Positions 49,839 through 61,495 of a stretch of DNA of 64,000 nt are shown here, one piece after another. Position 1 is the stretch's first letter. Each line of letters starts with the position of its first letter. The DNA is from Uloborus plumipes (lineage: Eukaryota > Arthropoda > Arachnida > Araneae > Uloboridae): NCBI GenBank assembly GCA_038373865.1, contig JAXGGA010004642.1, forward strand, positions 1 through 64,000, given 5' to 3'. The position numbers and the translations under genes are program-made. The notes beneath the pieces were generated by a model, which was given only the letters and a program-made list of their open reading frames with translations, did no database searches and was not told the origin of the DNA.

Positions 49839-51686
49839 AATTAAAAAAGAAAAGAAGGAATTAATGTAATAATAAATAAATAAATGAATAATAAAAATAT
49901 TAAATTAAGTTGCATTCCATGGCAACTGGTGTAATATTTAAAGCCAAAATGTCTACTTTAACTAATTATTTAAAATAAGTACCAAATGCAAAGTAGTTTC
50001 ATTTATCACAGTTAAACGTTTTTGTCATATAGTTACAATAGTCATATAGTTACAATAATGCATTAATAATTGTCCTTTTTAAATCCTTTTTTCCTAATTC
50101 TTATGAGGGTAAAAAAATAAAATCCATGAAAAGGGCTGGTTCATTGGAATAAACGTTACTAAAAATTAAAGTTACAATAAATAAATAATGTATTATTGAA
50201 TAAAAACTATTAAAATAAATGAATAAATAAACGTGGTTTCTTTTCCTAAATTCGTACTACAGCTTTGTGGAGCTTTATATTGTAGTAAAAATATTTTTCA
50301 AAATCGCTTCATGCAAAAAACTGATGGAATCCCATTTTCTTGAAATTTTCATATTAAATATTAGGATTGAGAAAAATGAACAAAATTTTTGTTTTCAAAT
50401 CACTATAGCACCGAAAATTTTCAATTGGTGAAGACTTAAAATACAAAAAGATTTTATTGAAATCAAATACCATCTTCCAAACGCTCAACGAGCCAGAAAA
50501 CTGGTAAAAAATGGAAATTTTCATTTTTTAAAAACAGTTTTGTTTTAATATGTGTGTGTGTGCAGTTTTTTTTTTTACTCTACTGGAAGAAGAAAACGAT
50601 TAGAGAAGGGTTGAAAAAAAAAGAAAGAAAAAATATATATTGGTATCGGATAACACCTTCCGAATTTCGCTGCGATTATAATTATTTGAAAAAAATCGAG
50701 AATTCATGGCTTTGTTGGGATTATTATCCGATTCCAATATTTTTTAGGGTTTTTTCCATTCACTCTTCATAATTGCCACTTTTCAGCCCTACAGCGACTC
50801 AGAAATAAAAATTTTATTTGTTTGTACCATTATGTTAGCAGATCTAATCTGTTAGCAGATTGTAAGCAAAAATTTTAGCATAAGTACGTTTTACCATTAA
50901 ACGTAAGTTCTAAAATGTCCTTTTCTTTTTTTTTTCTTTTTTAATGAGAATTAACGTTGCTCATTTTTCAACGTCCAGATTTTGTAGAAATACTTATTCA
51001 AAACACTCCATGCTAAACATTTCGATGACAATTGCATGTTTACGCATTTTCGTCTCTATGACAACACGAGTAAACTTTCACTTAAATGTGACCCTCTTAT
51101 TTCACTCACGTAATTCGTAGAAACATTTCACTAACAAGGTATTTGGTTGCATATTTAGTAACTTGAGAATGCATTTTCCTTTTAAAAATGTTTTACCCAA
51201 AAGCACATCATCTGCTATTGACGACATGTATTAGAATAGTAGAAAATGAAATTTCGACTGAGGTGATTTTAATTAACGTTAATTTTGAGCTAATTATTTT
51301 TTTATTTCGAGCTTAAAAATGCTAAATATAATCACTTTATAATTCGATGCCTCTTAAAGCGAGCAGTATATTCTTTTATAAAATATATTCTTGACTGCAT
51401 AATGCTATGGACTAATCTGTGAGGAGAGCCTTCTGAAAGAACACAGGACAATTGTAAGGAAGCATGTAGTTGCTACCAAAATATCAGTTTCGAATACACA
51501 CACACACAAAATTATAACATTAAAAAAATGAAAACACAAACTGTTTGTAATTAAACCAAAAATCAAAAATAACTCGGAAAATAAGATTTAGCAAAATGTC
51601 ATTGCTCTGTAACAAACCTTCATATTGCATTAAATTTTATTAATGTTAGATATAAAACAACATTTTGCGATGTTGTTACAAGACCT
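49838..51686. other. Unassigned AT-rich stretch
   Basis: A 17-bp direct duplication GTCATATAGTTACAATA occurs at about 50025-50058. No gene or transposon end recognised. Confidence 0.4.
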
Positions 51687-51991
51687 TTTAAAATGTAGTG
51701 AAATCATCACTTAAAATAAAAAATATATAATTAATATATTTTGATGTAAAATAACTCATGTTTTTCTAATTCATTAAATAAATCGTAATGTGACGATAAA
51801 ATTAGATTATTGGGCAATTCCCACGACGCAATATATTCATTTAAAATGTAGTAAAATCATCACTTACAGTAAAAAATATATAATTAATATATTGTAATGT
51901 AAAATAACTCATGTTTTTCCAATTCATTAAATAAATTGTAATGTGAGGATAAAATTAGATTATTGGGCAATTCCACGACGCAATATATTCA
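51687..51991. repeat. Tandem duplication, two 153-bp units
   Basis: TTTAAAATGTAGT starts the units at 51687 and 51840, and both end ACGACGCAATATATTCAT. The two copies differ at about ten positions, indicating a moderately recent duplication. Confidence 0.9.
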
Positions 51992-52651
51992 TACGCATTT
52001 TTAATAGGGGAAAGCTACGCATTAGATGATTTCTCTCAACATTTATTATGATTAAATATATACTCATTTGAAAAGTTCTATCATTAGTTTTATAATTATA
52101 AACGAACTATTTCATTGAGTTTAAATTACAAGTTTTGAAGCAGAGACAAAGTTTGTAGTAGTAATTTAAAAAAACAATAGTATTTTCAAAATAAACTTTA
52201 AACTAGCACCAACTTTTATCGCCTAATAGTGTGATAAAAATTTATTACACTCCTTGTCTTTGCTGTTATTGCTGTTAGTTTATTTGTTGCTTTCCACATG
52301 CTCATTAAAATTATAAAATAAAAACTATTTTTTAAATTTAGTATTAGTACCTTTACCGATGCTTTCAATTAGAAGAACTAAGCGGACTTTCAAAAACCTT
52401 TAAATTGTATCCTTGTAAGTTTGGATGGAAACGATATAGAAGTTATAAGTAAACGCAATTCATAATGCATGAAACTGATCAGCACTGAAGAGAAACTAGT
52501 TAAAACACGTTTTTAGGGTTAGTAGATAAATTACTTTTGTTTAACAAAACATTGAATAGGAAAAAAATTTAAATAAATGTGAAGAAATTTTATCATTTTA
52601 ATGTCACAGTTTCCTTTTTTGATATAGTAAGCCACGCCGCTAGCTTACGAT
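51992..52651. other. Unassigned AT-rich spacer
   Basis: No feature recognised. Confidence 0.4.
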
Positions 52652-52696
52652 CATATTACAGTACATAAAGTGAGACACTTTATGTACTGTACTATG
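52652..52696. repeat. 21-bp hairpin with three-base loop
   Basis: TACAGTACATAAAGTG (52657-52672) pairs perfectly with 52676-52691, and the stem continues with CATA/TATG after one mismatch. The short loop and near-perfect symmetry suggest a tiny palindrome or MITE core more than a miRNA precursor. Confidence 0.7.
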
Positions 52697-52941
52697 AACA
52701 TGATCACTCCAAACTAGAAACACAATGCAACTTTTAGAAGGCGAGTAATCCTATTAACACTTTGCAATTATACAATATATGGAATAGTTTTTGTTTTTGT
52801 TCGCATTTTTCACTTTTTTTTCCAGAGCAAGTAAATATTCGTTCTACAGATTTGTTTCGAGTGAATTGAAGTATTATTTAGAGAAAGAAAAATAGATATA
52901 CAATCCCAATTAGCCTAACTTTCTGTTACGAAAAAAAGCTA

Positions 52942-53378
52942 ATAAAATATTTTTTGAAAAAAAAAATAGAACCGACTTCAGTTGGAAATTGCTCTAAAAA
53001 GTAAAAAATAATTTTTTTCTTTGAACACCATCGAAACTACTTTTAAACATAAGTTTTGAAGTCGGCGCGAAAACGATAGGTAAAATGCTATTTAACCATA
53101 TTTTGCCAACAATATTTCAGAGAAACCATTGAAAATTAAAAGCAGAATATTTGTACCATTACACGAATGTGTGGTAATCAATGAAATGAATCCATTAAAA
53201 TTTATATTTATAGTTGAATTGTAGTTGCGCATGATTCTATGCATTGTTTTTGCGCCGACTTCAAAACTTATGTTTAAAAGTTGTTTCGATAGTGTTCAAA
53301 GAAAAAAATTATTTTTTACTTTTTAGAGCAATTTCCAACTGAAGTCGGTTCTATTTTTTTTTTCCAAAAATATTTTAT
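52942..53378. mobile_element. Foldback element with GAAGTCGG motifs
   Basis: Arms 52942-53077 and 53244-53378 are near-perfect complements around a 166-bp centre. Each arm carries GAAGTCGG or its complement at its outer part and at its inner end (52972-52979, 53058-53065, 53255-53262, 53341-53348). A or T runs lie just inside the termini. No coding capacity. Confidence 0.8.
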
Positions 53379-53432
53379 TTCATTCTTTTTAGTGTAAATG
53401 CACTTAAAATAATCAAAATATAGTTAAAAAAC

Positions 53433-53769
53433 CATGCAGCTGTTCAAAAAACTTGCAGACCTGGACTCGATCTCATTCCATCAGGAACTTCAACCCGACG
53501 CGTTTAACCACTTGACCTGATTGAAGTATGGATTTACGATAGCACATATTGTTTTAAATAACATGAAATTTTAGTTTTTCGATCATAACTTTTTTTCTAG
53601 AGAACAAATATCGTCATATGAATACATGGTACCTAAGTTAATCATCTCCTATCGATTTAAAAAAAATCGTCCAAATCGGTTCAGTAGATCAGACGTTATG
53701 TGCGAACAAAAAAAAAAAAACATACGCTTTGAATTGAGAACCTCCTCCTTTTTTGAAGTCGGTTAAAAA
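53433..53769 (-). repeat. tRNA-related composite repeat, copy 1
   Basis: Shares its whole length (about 85-90% by eye) with 54502-54850. On the minus strand it has an A box AGGTCAAGTGG (53508-53518, one mismatch) and a B box GATCGAGTCC (53463-53472). Between them TCGGG and CCTGA could pair as an anticodon stem. The other end carries AACCGACTTC and GGAGGAGGTTCTC. It looks like a SINE-type composite of a tRNA-derived module plus an unrelated body. Polarity is odd: the tRNA part is at the end next to the T-run on the minus strand. Confidence 0.65.
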
Positions 53770-54501
53770 TTGAAAGTAAAAGTAAGTAATTTGAATTGTG
53801 GGAGAAGGGGTTAGAGTAAGACTTGGAAAATTGGTGTAAGTTTTTGCATTTCATGGAAAATAATTTTCAATTAAAGTGGACTCTAGCTTTTTTCAAACAC
53901 CACAAATCAAAATCTTATTTTTTAAAAATTTGTGTCACTTTAATGGTCGTTCATACCCCCCCACCCTCTCGCAGTGAAAAAAAAAACATTACACAGCAGA
54001 TTTTGCCTAATAACGCAACACTCATGGTGTTTGATACATTTTATTTGTTTGTAATGATGTTTTTTGATTACAACCAATATGAAAATCACAAAAAATAGAT
54101 ACTTTAATTTTTAACATATATTTATCTTCTTCAGAATTTTTGACTTTTAATTTTACCTTGAATTTGACGTAAATGCAAGGTATAAAATACAGAATTTTAT
54201 AAAGGTACAAAAATTAACATAATATAATTGATAGTGTATATAATTTTTGAAAAAATAATATAAGTGCCGCAAATCAAAAACCATTTATTGCCACAATCGA
54301 TTCAAAGCCCCAAAGTGGCGCAAAAGTCCATAAGAAAATTCTACTGCATCGAAGGACCCCATTGACAATTTTAACAAAGATCCGACCAAAACTGTCATTT
54401 TGTTTTGTACTATAAAAAAATATGGGGTAGATCCCCATGGGGGGATGTACCTGCATAAGGACATTACAATCATTAAAATCATTCAAAAAAAAAAAAAAAA
54501 A
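53770..54501. other. Unassigned spacer ending in an A-run
   Basis: AT-rich sequence between the two composite repeats. It ends with an A-run (54486-54501) directly before copy 2. A 91-codon plus-strand frame at 53823-54098 shows nothing recognisable. Confidence 0.4.
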
Positions 54502-54850
54502 CATGCAGCTGTTCGAAAAAATTCTTGTGGGCCTGGATTCGATCTCATTCCATCAGGAACTTCAACCTGACGCGCATAACTACTTGACCATCGGGTAGCT
54601 CCTTGAAATAAGGATTTACGATAGCACATATTGTTTTAAATGACATGAAATGTTAGTTTTTCGATCATAACTTTTTTTCTAGTGAACAAATATCGTCATA
54701 TGAGTACATGGTACCTAAGTTACAACATCTTCTATCGATTAAAAAAATCGTCCAAATCGGTTCAGTAGATCAGATGTTATGTGCGAACAAACAAAAAAAA
54801 GTATACGCTTTGAATTGAGAACCTCCTCCTTTTTCGAAGTCGGTTAAAAA
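54502..54850 (-). repeat. tRNA-related composite repeat, copy 2
   Basis: The better-preserved copy. On the minus strand the A box TGGTCAAGTAG (54580-54590) and B box GATCGAATCC (54535-54544) both fit the consensus, 46 bases apart. TCAGG and CCTGA between them form a five-base stem around an eight-base loop, as in an anticodon arm. The body ends with AACCGACTTC at 54834-54843 (complement of GAAGTCGG). Pol III transcription is plausible. Confidence 0.7.
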
Positions 54851-55924
54851 TACAATAAGCTAAGAAATTAATATATAAAAGAATAAAGATGTAAATTTAT
54901 GAAAAGGAAAAAAAATCAACCAGTCTAGTAACAACAAAGAAACTTAAGTAATAAGTAATGTTTTCTCCTACTTCAATATTAAAAGTAAAATCAATGAATA
55001 ATTTGAGACAGCATTGTAATTACTTGAAAACTTAAAGTAAAGATCTATTTTTTGCTTGAATTAAATAGAGCTTCGAAAATAATAATGCTCGTCGAAAATT
55101 AATATGAGTTGAATACAATTTTTTTTTAAATCGTTTGATCAGATAGAAAAGAAAGAAAAAAAAAGGGCACTCAATAAACGCTAGAATAAAAAGGATCTGA
55201 TTCCCAAACGTCGTTTTATCTGAAAGTGGATGTAACATAAATTATATAGGAGCCAATATGTTCTATTATTTTTAAATTATACTGGTAGCACACAATGTCC
55301 CAATATATTTCATTAGATGTCAGAAATATCATTGCTAAATGGTCAAATACCATTTCCCGTGCTTCATACCCTGTCAATTGTGGTTTTATAAAACTCTACA
55401 CTTAATTATCTAAGTCGATAACATCTATTTCCAGCTCGAAAAATAGACCGTCTTGAAATAAATGATTTTTTCATTAATCATATTGCACGTAATAGCAACG
55501 AATAAAATATTTTGCAATAGATTTTTTCTTCGTTTCGGACTATAAAATTCGTTTTAGAATGTCGCTTTTGAAAATAAATGTCAAATACTTAAATAATGCA
55601 GTCACGCAAAAACTTTTCTCTTACAACTCTTTTAAAACCTTTAGAGTTTTATAATACCACATCATTAAATCATTTTTGCATGTTACAATCATTTTTACAT
55701 TAAAAAATATCAATAAAATATTCTGAAAAAAAAAGCGGGGAAAAAAACCCAATGCAGCTCATTGCTAAAAACGTTTAATTATATTTCAAATATTCTCTAT
55801 TCAAAAGCTTGTACAGTTGCTTCTTTTGCAATGCTAGTATTATACAAAGAAAACTTGTCTTACAGCCTGATTTTGAGCAGGGTTTTCCTATCTTTTCTGC
55901 ATCGCTGATAGGGGCAATTCCATC
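54851..55924. other. Unassigned AT-rich stretch
   Basis: No feature recognised. The left border of the motif-array element that follows must lie somewhere in the last few hundred bases but I cannot place it. Confidence 0.35.
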
Positions 55925-57519
55925 GTTACAGACGTAACAATCGCAGACTTTGAACACTAATAATTCTGGTTTGGGCTGATGAAAGTCTTCAATTTTTTTT
56001 CCTGTAGTGTAACTTGATGATGTTTATGCTACATTAAATTTGCGTGCAGATTGCTTAATTACAAAAAAATACAGAAATTAAAAACTGCCTGTTACAGACG
56101 TAATTCACAAAACAGCAAAAACTCGACTATGTCATACAACTTACAATATTCCTCTGATTTATACGGAAATTTTGAACTTTTTTTTTTAAATACGTGTTCT
56201 AGAGACTTCAAGCTTTCTAAAACCATAAAGATTGTGTGGATTTTGACTGCCGAATTTGTGAAAAAAATTCATAAACTTGTTACGGACGAAACAAAGTGGT
56301 GTTACAGACGTAACATCTCTGATTTGAAAGTAGAAAACAGTATTTTAAAGCAGGAATAAACAAAGATTTTTGTGCTAAAACAATACAGTAGCATTAATTA
56401 ACACATTATTTGAATATTTTAAGTTATACTGTAACAGTTTTAGAAAATTTGGGTAAGTCTGGGGGAGTTGAGAGCATATGCCGATATGTCAATATGTAAC
56501 AATGAATTAATGCATCTTAAGACAATTATTTCCAAGAAAGATTGACACAAGAAAAGTTTAGAAGGGCCTTCACACAAATTTATGTATTTGTATTCTTAAA
56601 ATTAATGCATAATGGGGCTGCTACATAAAAAAATCGGAAAAAGTAAATTCCTCCCTGGAATCAGTGATTGGTCTTAGGAGAACTTAAAAATTTGAAAATG
56701 CTGGATGATATAGCAGAATACTAGTACCAAACTAAAATTTAACCTTCTTGGTGACAGTTGGTCAATTTTGATAATTTTTTTGAATGAAAAAATGTGTCCT
56801 TTTTCGTCCGACGTTCTCGAAATTCGAACGGCATTTTCGTATTCTGTTCGAAAACAATGCATTTCGCGGGCTTTTGGCAAATTCGCGATGTTAGCCCACC
56901 GTTCTTCCAATTTTGGCGTCAGCTTTAAAACATTTTCCTGGGGCATATAAATAATTTTAACTTTTTCTGCAATGGAGTTTGCACACTGAAAAAAGGAAAG
57001 AGCGTCGTTGACAAATGCTGTTCTAGATCTTACTTTCTGCCACACCTGGTGCCTGACCTACCCCAACTCCATCCACAGCTCCCTTTCCATGTAACGTAGC
57101 AAAAAAATGCCAGTTGAGGTATAAATTATAATCAGTTATACCATATGTGTATTTTATTAATCTTAAGAAATAAATTTCAATTACATGCCGACATAATTAA
57201 AAATTTCAAAATCAGAATACCAGAAACTTTAGTACTCGTACCATATTATGCTATATACATGTATTGCTCATCCTGTGCTTTTTACCTATTTAATTGGAAA
57301 TTTACTTTTGCTACGGACGTAACATAGAGCCATTTGTTATGTCCGAAATGTTACGTCTGTAACAGCATTAATTTAAAAACTAAATCAGTTGCAATATTTT
57401 TAACTATGGTGAGCAATTACTCTAAGAATTTGCCAAAAGGACCATTAAGGGTTTTTTTTATTTTTGATTTTTTAGGACGTAATGACAACTTTTGCTTCTT
57501 TTTAGGTTACAGACGTAAC
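55925..57519. mobile_element. Motif-array element B (GTTACAGACGTAAC)
   Basis: A 14-bp motif GTTACRGACGTAAC or close variant occurs at 55925-55938, 56091-56104, 56279-56292, 56301-56314, 57310-57323, 57336-57349 (inverted, degenerate), 57350-57363 (inverted) and 57506-57519. These form two clusters of four, separated by about 1 kb that contains a transposase-like relic on the minus strand. The layout suggests sub-terminal protein-binding sites at both ends of a transposon. I could not identify terminal inverted repeats, so the limits given are the outermost motifs. Confidence 0.55.
56674..57060 (-). pseudogene. Transposase-like protein fragment
   Basis: A minus-strand frame of about 123 codons open from near 57057 to a stop at 56674, preceded by an in-frame stop. 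It reads VWQKVRSRTAFV, then ALSFF, KVKIIYMPQENVL, KLEERW and REMHCF, ending in low-complexity sequence. The ordered pattern (a Val-Arg-rich start, a short helix, an LxERW motif, then HCF) resembles, from memory, the C-terminal part of transposase-like proteins found in arthropod DNA elements; I cannot name the superfamily. Codon composition is less AT-skewed than the surroundings, as expected for a former coding region. No ATG start, and no catalytic D, D or E residues are identifiable here, so it is a fragment at best. Confidence 0.4.
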
Positions 57520-58095
57520 ATCAAACTTCTTTTTTTCAAACTTCAACTACACCATTTAGATCAATTCAAAAGAAATTAATGAATGCATATTATTATAGTA
57601 CCGTCTTAGTAGTTAAAATTGTGCTACAAGTAGTTATTTTTGTTTTTATTTTTCGATGAGAAATATGCATTTGAAAATGTGTTCTTTTTTCTGATTTTTA
57701 CAAGTTCGTGAATATCGTACTTCCAACTAAGAAAACAAGTATTATTCTAACTCTCACCAAAAAACCAATGCAGGATTCTTAAAATATACATCTTAAGCTT
57801 TAAAATGATGTATAACATAGCAACATAACTTCAATATGAATTTTTGACCAAATGGTTTCACTTTTCATGGAATGACCCATAGGCAAAAATTCTTTTAATG
57901 AATAAGTAAATATATGATAAAACTTAACTTGGGGTTAAAGAGATGTCATAAAAAATATTTAAGTCTTAAGAATAAGATAAGTATTTATTGCATTGGTAAA
58001 AAATTATAGATAACTACGAAAAATTATCTTGAAAGAAAGAGACGTTGTAGAGGATATTTTTTTAGAGTCAGATTTTTTTTTCTTTAACGTGAACA
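57520..58095. other. Unassigned AT-rich spacer
   Basis: Probably includes the right border of element B, which I cannot place. Confidence 0.35.
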
Positions 58096-58099
58096 AGCA

Positions 58100-58171
58100 A
58101 AAATCTTCTGAGGACCGGTCAAATTTTTCTTCGGACCGGTGAAGGTTAGCTGGACCATCGGTTGAGAAGAG
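58100..58171. mobile_element. hAT-like terminal fragment
   Basis: Read from the right end inward: CAGCTCTTCTCAACCGATGG, then TCC and later ACCGGTCCGAAGAAAAATTT. This is the CAGNNNTTCTCAACC class of hAT end. GGACCGGT is repeated at about 58113 and 58134. No partner end or target duplication found. Confidence 0.45.
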
Positions 58172-58661
58172 CTGCTTTAGATAAATCAGACCATACTAAC
58201 GTTTTATTTTCCGGACGAAAGGAACGGGTGAGTGGATCACCTTATATTGTCTCGTCGAATATTCAAAATGATTTCAAATACACACGCATGTATAATCAGT
58301 TTAAAAAAAAACTGAGGCTGAGGGTTGGTTTGGACAAGTAGGGGATCTAACTTAAACGTTGGAGGAACCTTACAGTGGTGGATGTTATTTAAAACAATGG
58401 AATTTATTCTTATGAACTACAAATAGAGCTTCAATATTATAAATAGGACAATAAGCTGTTGTTTGATTTCTTCGGAAAAACGCTATCGTAATATCCTTTC
58501 CAGAAAATACCTTCTCAGTGTCCCGCATTTTGTACTGTGGGTAAAATATACTGATATTTTGGTATCCCGGTTCATTGACTGAACGTGTACATTAAATTTT
58601 GACAGCAATCGACGTTTAATAGAAAATTAACAAGAAATTAAAATAATAAGATACAATTTTG
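58172..58661. other. Unassigned spacer
   Basis: No feature recognised. Confidence 0.35.
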
Positions 58662-58930
58662 CTTAACTGAATTAGCTATGAAAGATTTTCTATTTAACTT
58701 AAAGATTACAATATTTCATTAATTTGAAAGTGAAGCAAATCCTCTCAGTTAAAATAAAACCATTAATTTTATAGCCATCACCTCATTAAGTAAACAGTTT
58801 GTTTAAATAAATTAGGTATGAAAGATTATAATTTTAACTTAAAAGTTACAATATTTTGATATAATAAAAAGTGAAGAAGATTTTTCCTCTCGGTTTAAAT
58901 AAAACTATTTACTTTATACCCTTATTATTT
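58662..58930. repeat. Degenerate tandem duplication, period about 140 bp
   Basis: ATTAGCTATGAAAGATT at 58671 and ATTAGGTATGAAAGATT at 58811 begin two related units. Both continue with TTAACTTAAA, TTACAATATTT, GTGAAG and TAAAATAAAACNATT. Divergence is considerable, so the duplication is old. Confidence 0.75.
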
Positions 58931-59230
58931 CATACACTACTGGATTAGAATCTTATTATACTGTTAAGTATCGCAAAGTACAGAATTTTTTCCTTTAAGA
59001 CTTACTCGTATCAATAATTTAAAGTCACGGAAATGTAAATCCTTAAATGTCTCACAATAGCGAAAAATGGAATTTGTCCACGTTCAGCTCATACAATGCA
59101 ATTAATACAGTGCAACTGTTTTGAATAATAGAAACATTATCTGTGCTGGCCTTTTAAAAACATGAATGTTTTGTGTCTATTGATAAAGACAAGAATTTAC
59201 CCTGTAAAATTCTGGTAGTATGTGAGCCAA
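58931..59230. other. Unassigned spacer
   Basis: No feature recognised. Confidence 0.35.
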
Positions 59231-59232
59231 TA

Positions 59233-60478
59233 TTTAGAAAAGTGCTAATTTGAAGTTGAAGTTTTCTGATAAAAAAATTTTTTTTTGCAGAAAAAAATTA
59301 ATATTGGATTCTAAGTCTAAATTGGGTCTAAATGCAAGAAAATAAAAGGGGGAGGTCAAGGAAGTTATTTACCCCCTCCTTAGATTACTCACTTTTAAGC
59401 CGTTACAGATCTGATGAGTGTTACAGATCTGATGTTAATATGAGCTACATATTTGAGTTTATGCTTTCAATCTTCGTTAAGATCTCTAAAAATGATATCA
59501 TTTCCTTGCATTTTTAACATAGAATTAAGATAATTATATTGAAATATATATATTAGCTAAAAAATCAAATTTCATTATAAAAAAGCATTTCTTGGAAATA
59601 AAAATGAGCGATAAGGTTTTTAGACAAAATAAATTATAAGATTAGGAAATCCAAGCTCATAAAACATTTGTTTTGCTTTTTATAATTCTGAAACGTGTGA
59701 GTTAGTTCGGTAACATATTCGCTGTTTTTCAATGTTACCGCTCTGACTGTTACCGATCTGACAAACTGACAAAGTTTTTTTTTTTTTTATTTCCGAGTCG
59801 ATCGCGCTAAACCAAAATCAAACACGTGGTTTTTTCACTTGTAATAAAGGACTATACTTATAGATAAAATAATTTTTAAAATAATAAAAACTGCGCATTT
59901 TAGCGCGTGTTACCGATCTGATGACTTAAATGACGCACATTTTATAAAATCACTTTAAAAAATCTTACCTACAATTTTAGATGCAGAAATGCAAATTTTT
60001 AATTACGATGCGATAAAACATCCCACCAGGTACTCAGTATCACGTGGTATAGGTGCAGGAAATGATTTTGGGAGCCTAAACATAGATCGGAAGTTGTTGT
60101 TACCGCTCTGACGGCGGAACTAGGGACACGCTTATTTCACATCGGCTGGCAACTCAGGAATCGATTAAAACAAAAATGAAGTAAAATATTAACAAAGGCG
60201 TAAAAATAGAATCGTTTTTTGTGCAAGTGCGTTTTTTTGGGAAGTTAGAAAGTGCGCATGACCTGTTTGCATGCTAAGCTTTGCTACTTGGGACATGTTA
60301 CCGATCTGATTTTTGATGTATAAAAACAATATTTTCTGAAGAAAAAAAATTTTTTTCTGATGTTATTAGATGAAATGAAAGCAAAACTTATCTTCTTTCT
60401 GGGGAACATTATTTTTTTAACTAGTTATTGAAATACAAGTGAAAATTCACTTGGGACTCAAATTGGCACTTTTCTAAA
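59233..60478. mobile_element. TA-flanked motif-array element C (GTTACCGATCTGA)
   Basis: A 1246-bp element with ends TTTAGAAAAGTGCTAATTTG and, inward from the right, TTTAGAAAAGTGCCAATTTG, each flanked by TA (59231-59232, 60479-60480). A 13-bp motif, GTTACMGMTCTGA, occurs seven times: 59402-59414, 59420-59432, 59734-59746, 59749-59761, 59909-59921, 60099-60111 and 60297-60309, all in the same orientation. A 61-codon frame over the first two copies (repeating YRSD) is a motif artefact. No transposase present. Confidence 0.75.
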
Positions 60479-60480
60479 TA

Positions 60481-61284
60481 TTAGCGCATGTAGCACCAAA
60501 GCATAGCGCACATTTTCTGGCAACATTGGGTGGTGTTTTAATTTATTATAATCTGGTTCAACGCAAGCAAATAGGGATCGTAGCTAACTGAAGCAGCGCC
60601 CATTGTAGCTAATAAATTGGCTTCTTTTTTTTTTTTTTTTGAAACAGCTTGTCTTTTTTTTTAACGCGATAGTAGAGCCTTTATTGGTGATTACTCTGCA
60701 TAAGGCGTTCTACTCCTTTACAGTTGAAGATTCTCTAAACAAATTTATGGTTAGCCTCTCCGAAATACCAGATAAATTTTCTTCGCCACTTAAACCATTC
60801 TCATGAGCGTTTATTACCTGTATAATCAACGATGCATTTCGAACTTTTCTGCCAGCCCAAGCATTTCAAAAAAGGAAAAAAGAAAGAGATATAGAGAGAA
60901 ATATCGTTTGGCGCTCTAGTTGCTAACAGCGTTTCCACATTATACATTTATCAGGGACCATAACTGATGGCAACACCTGGTATGTGCTTAAAGGGAAACG
61001 GAATAGGAAATGGAAGCTGGAGTACTTTTATTGCTACCACTCGGCGAATTCTTTCTTATCATTCTCGAGCAGTTTCATGATTAAATGTACTATAAACGAA
61101 TACAATAATTTGCTCCTTTTCTTGATCCTTAGAGAAAATATCCCACTCAACTTAGTATATTGTTACATATCATTCCAGAACTGGGATAATACAAAGAAGT
61201 TTATTTAAGAAAGCATAGTTTCTGTTTTTCTGTGTGGTATTTTTTCTCCTATTTCCTTCTTTCTGTCTTTTTTTCTTACCGGGG
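60481..61284. other. Unassigned stretch
   Basis: T-run at 60628-60641; otherwise no recognisable repeat or gene. Confidence 0.35.
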
Positions 61285-61495
61285 CTATCCATAAAGGATA
61301 TCAGACTTTTTTGAATGCTTTTGACCCACTTCCTCCTTTATTACAAAGTCACACTTCACCACCGCCTCCTCCCTTTTTGACATGTCACACTATTTTCCTA
61401 AGCATATTTTTACAAAAAATCGTGGTGTCACATTTCTTGCCATCCTCTCCCTTCCACTTATCGCAAATTCACTCCCTCCCTCCTCATTTATAGAC
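61285..61495. repeat. CT-rich interspersed-repeat-like segment with GTCACA motifs
   Basis: Begins GGGCTATCCATAAAGGATAT and contains GTCACA(C/T) at 61348, 61384 and 61427 in a strongly CT-rich context (CTCCCTCCCTCCTC near the right end). The opening phrase resembles a repeat I associate with invertebrate genomes. There is no second copy in the window, so this is tentative. A 60-codon Pro/Ser/His-rich frame over it is not a gene. Confidence 0.25.

Noticed and set aside
54502..54610. A true tRNA gene on the minus strand
   Set aside because: It has an anticodon-like arm with an eight-base loop and lacks a convincing acceptor stem; it is part of a repeat present twice.
59332..59517. A 61-codon frame with a YRSD repeat
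   Set aside because: The repeat is the translation of two copies of the GTTACAGATCTGA motif in element C.
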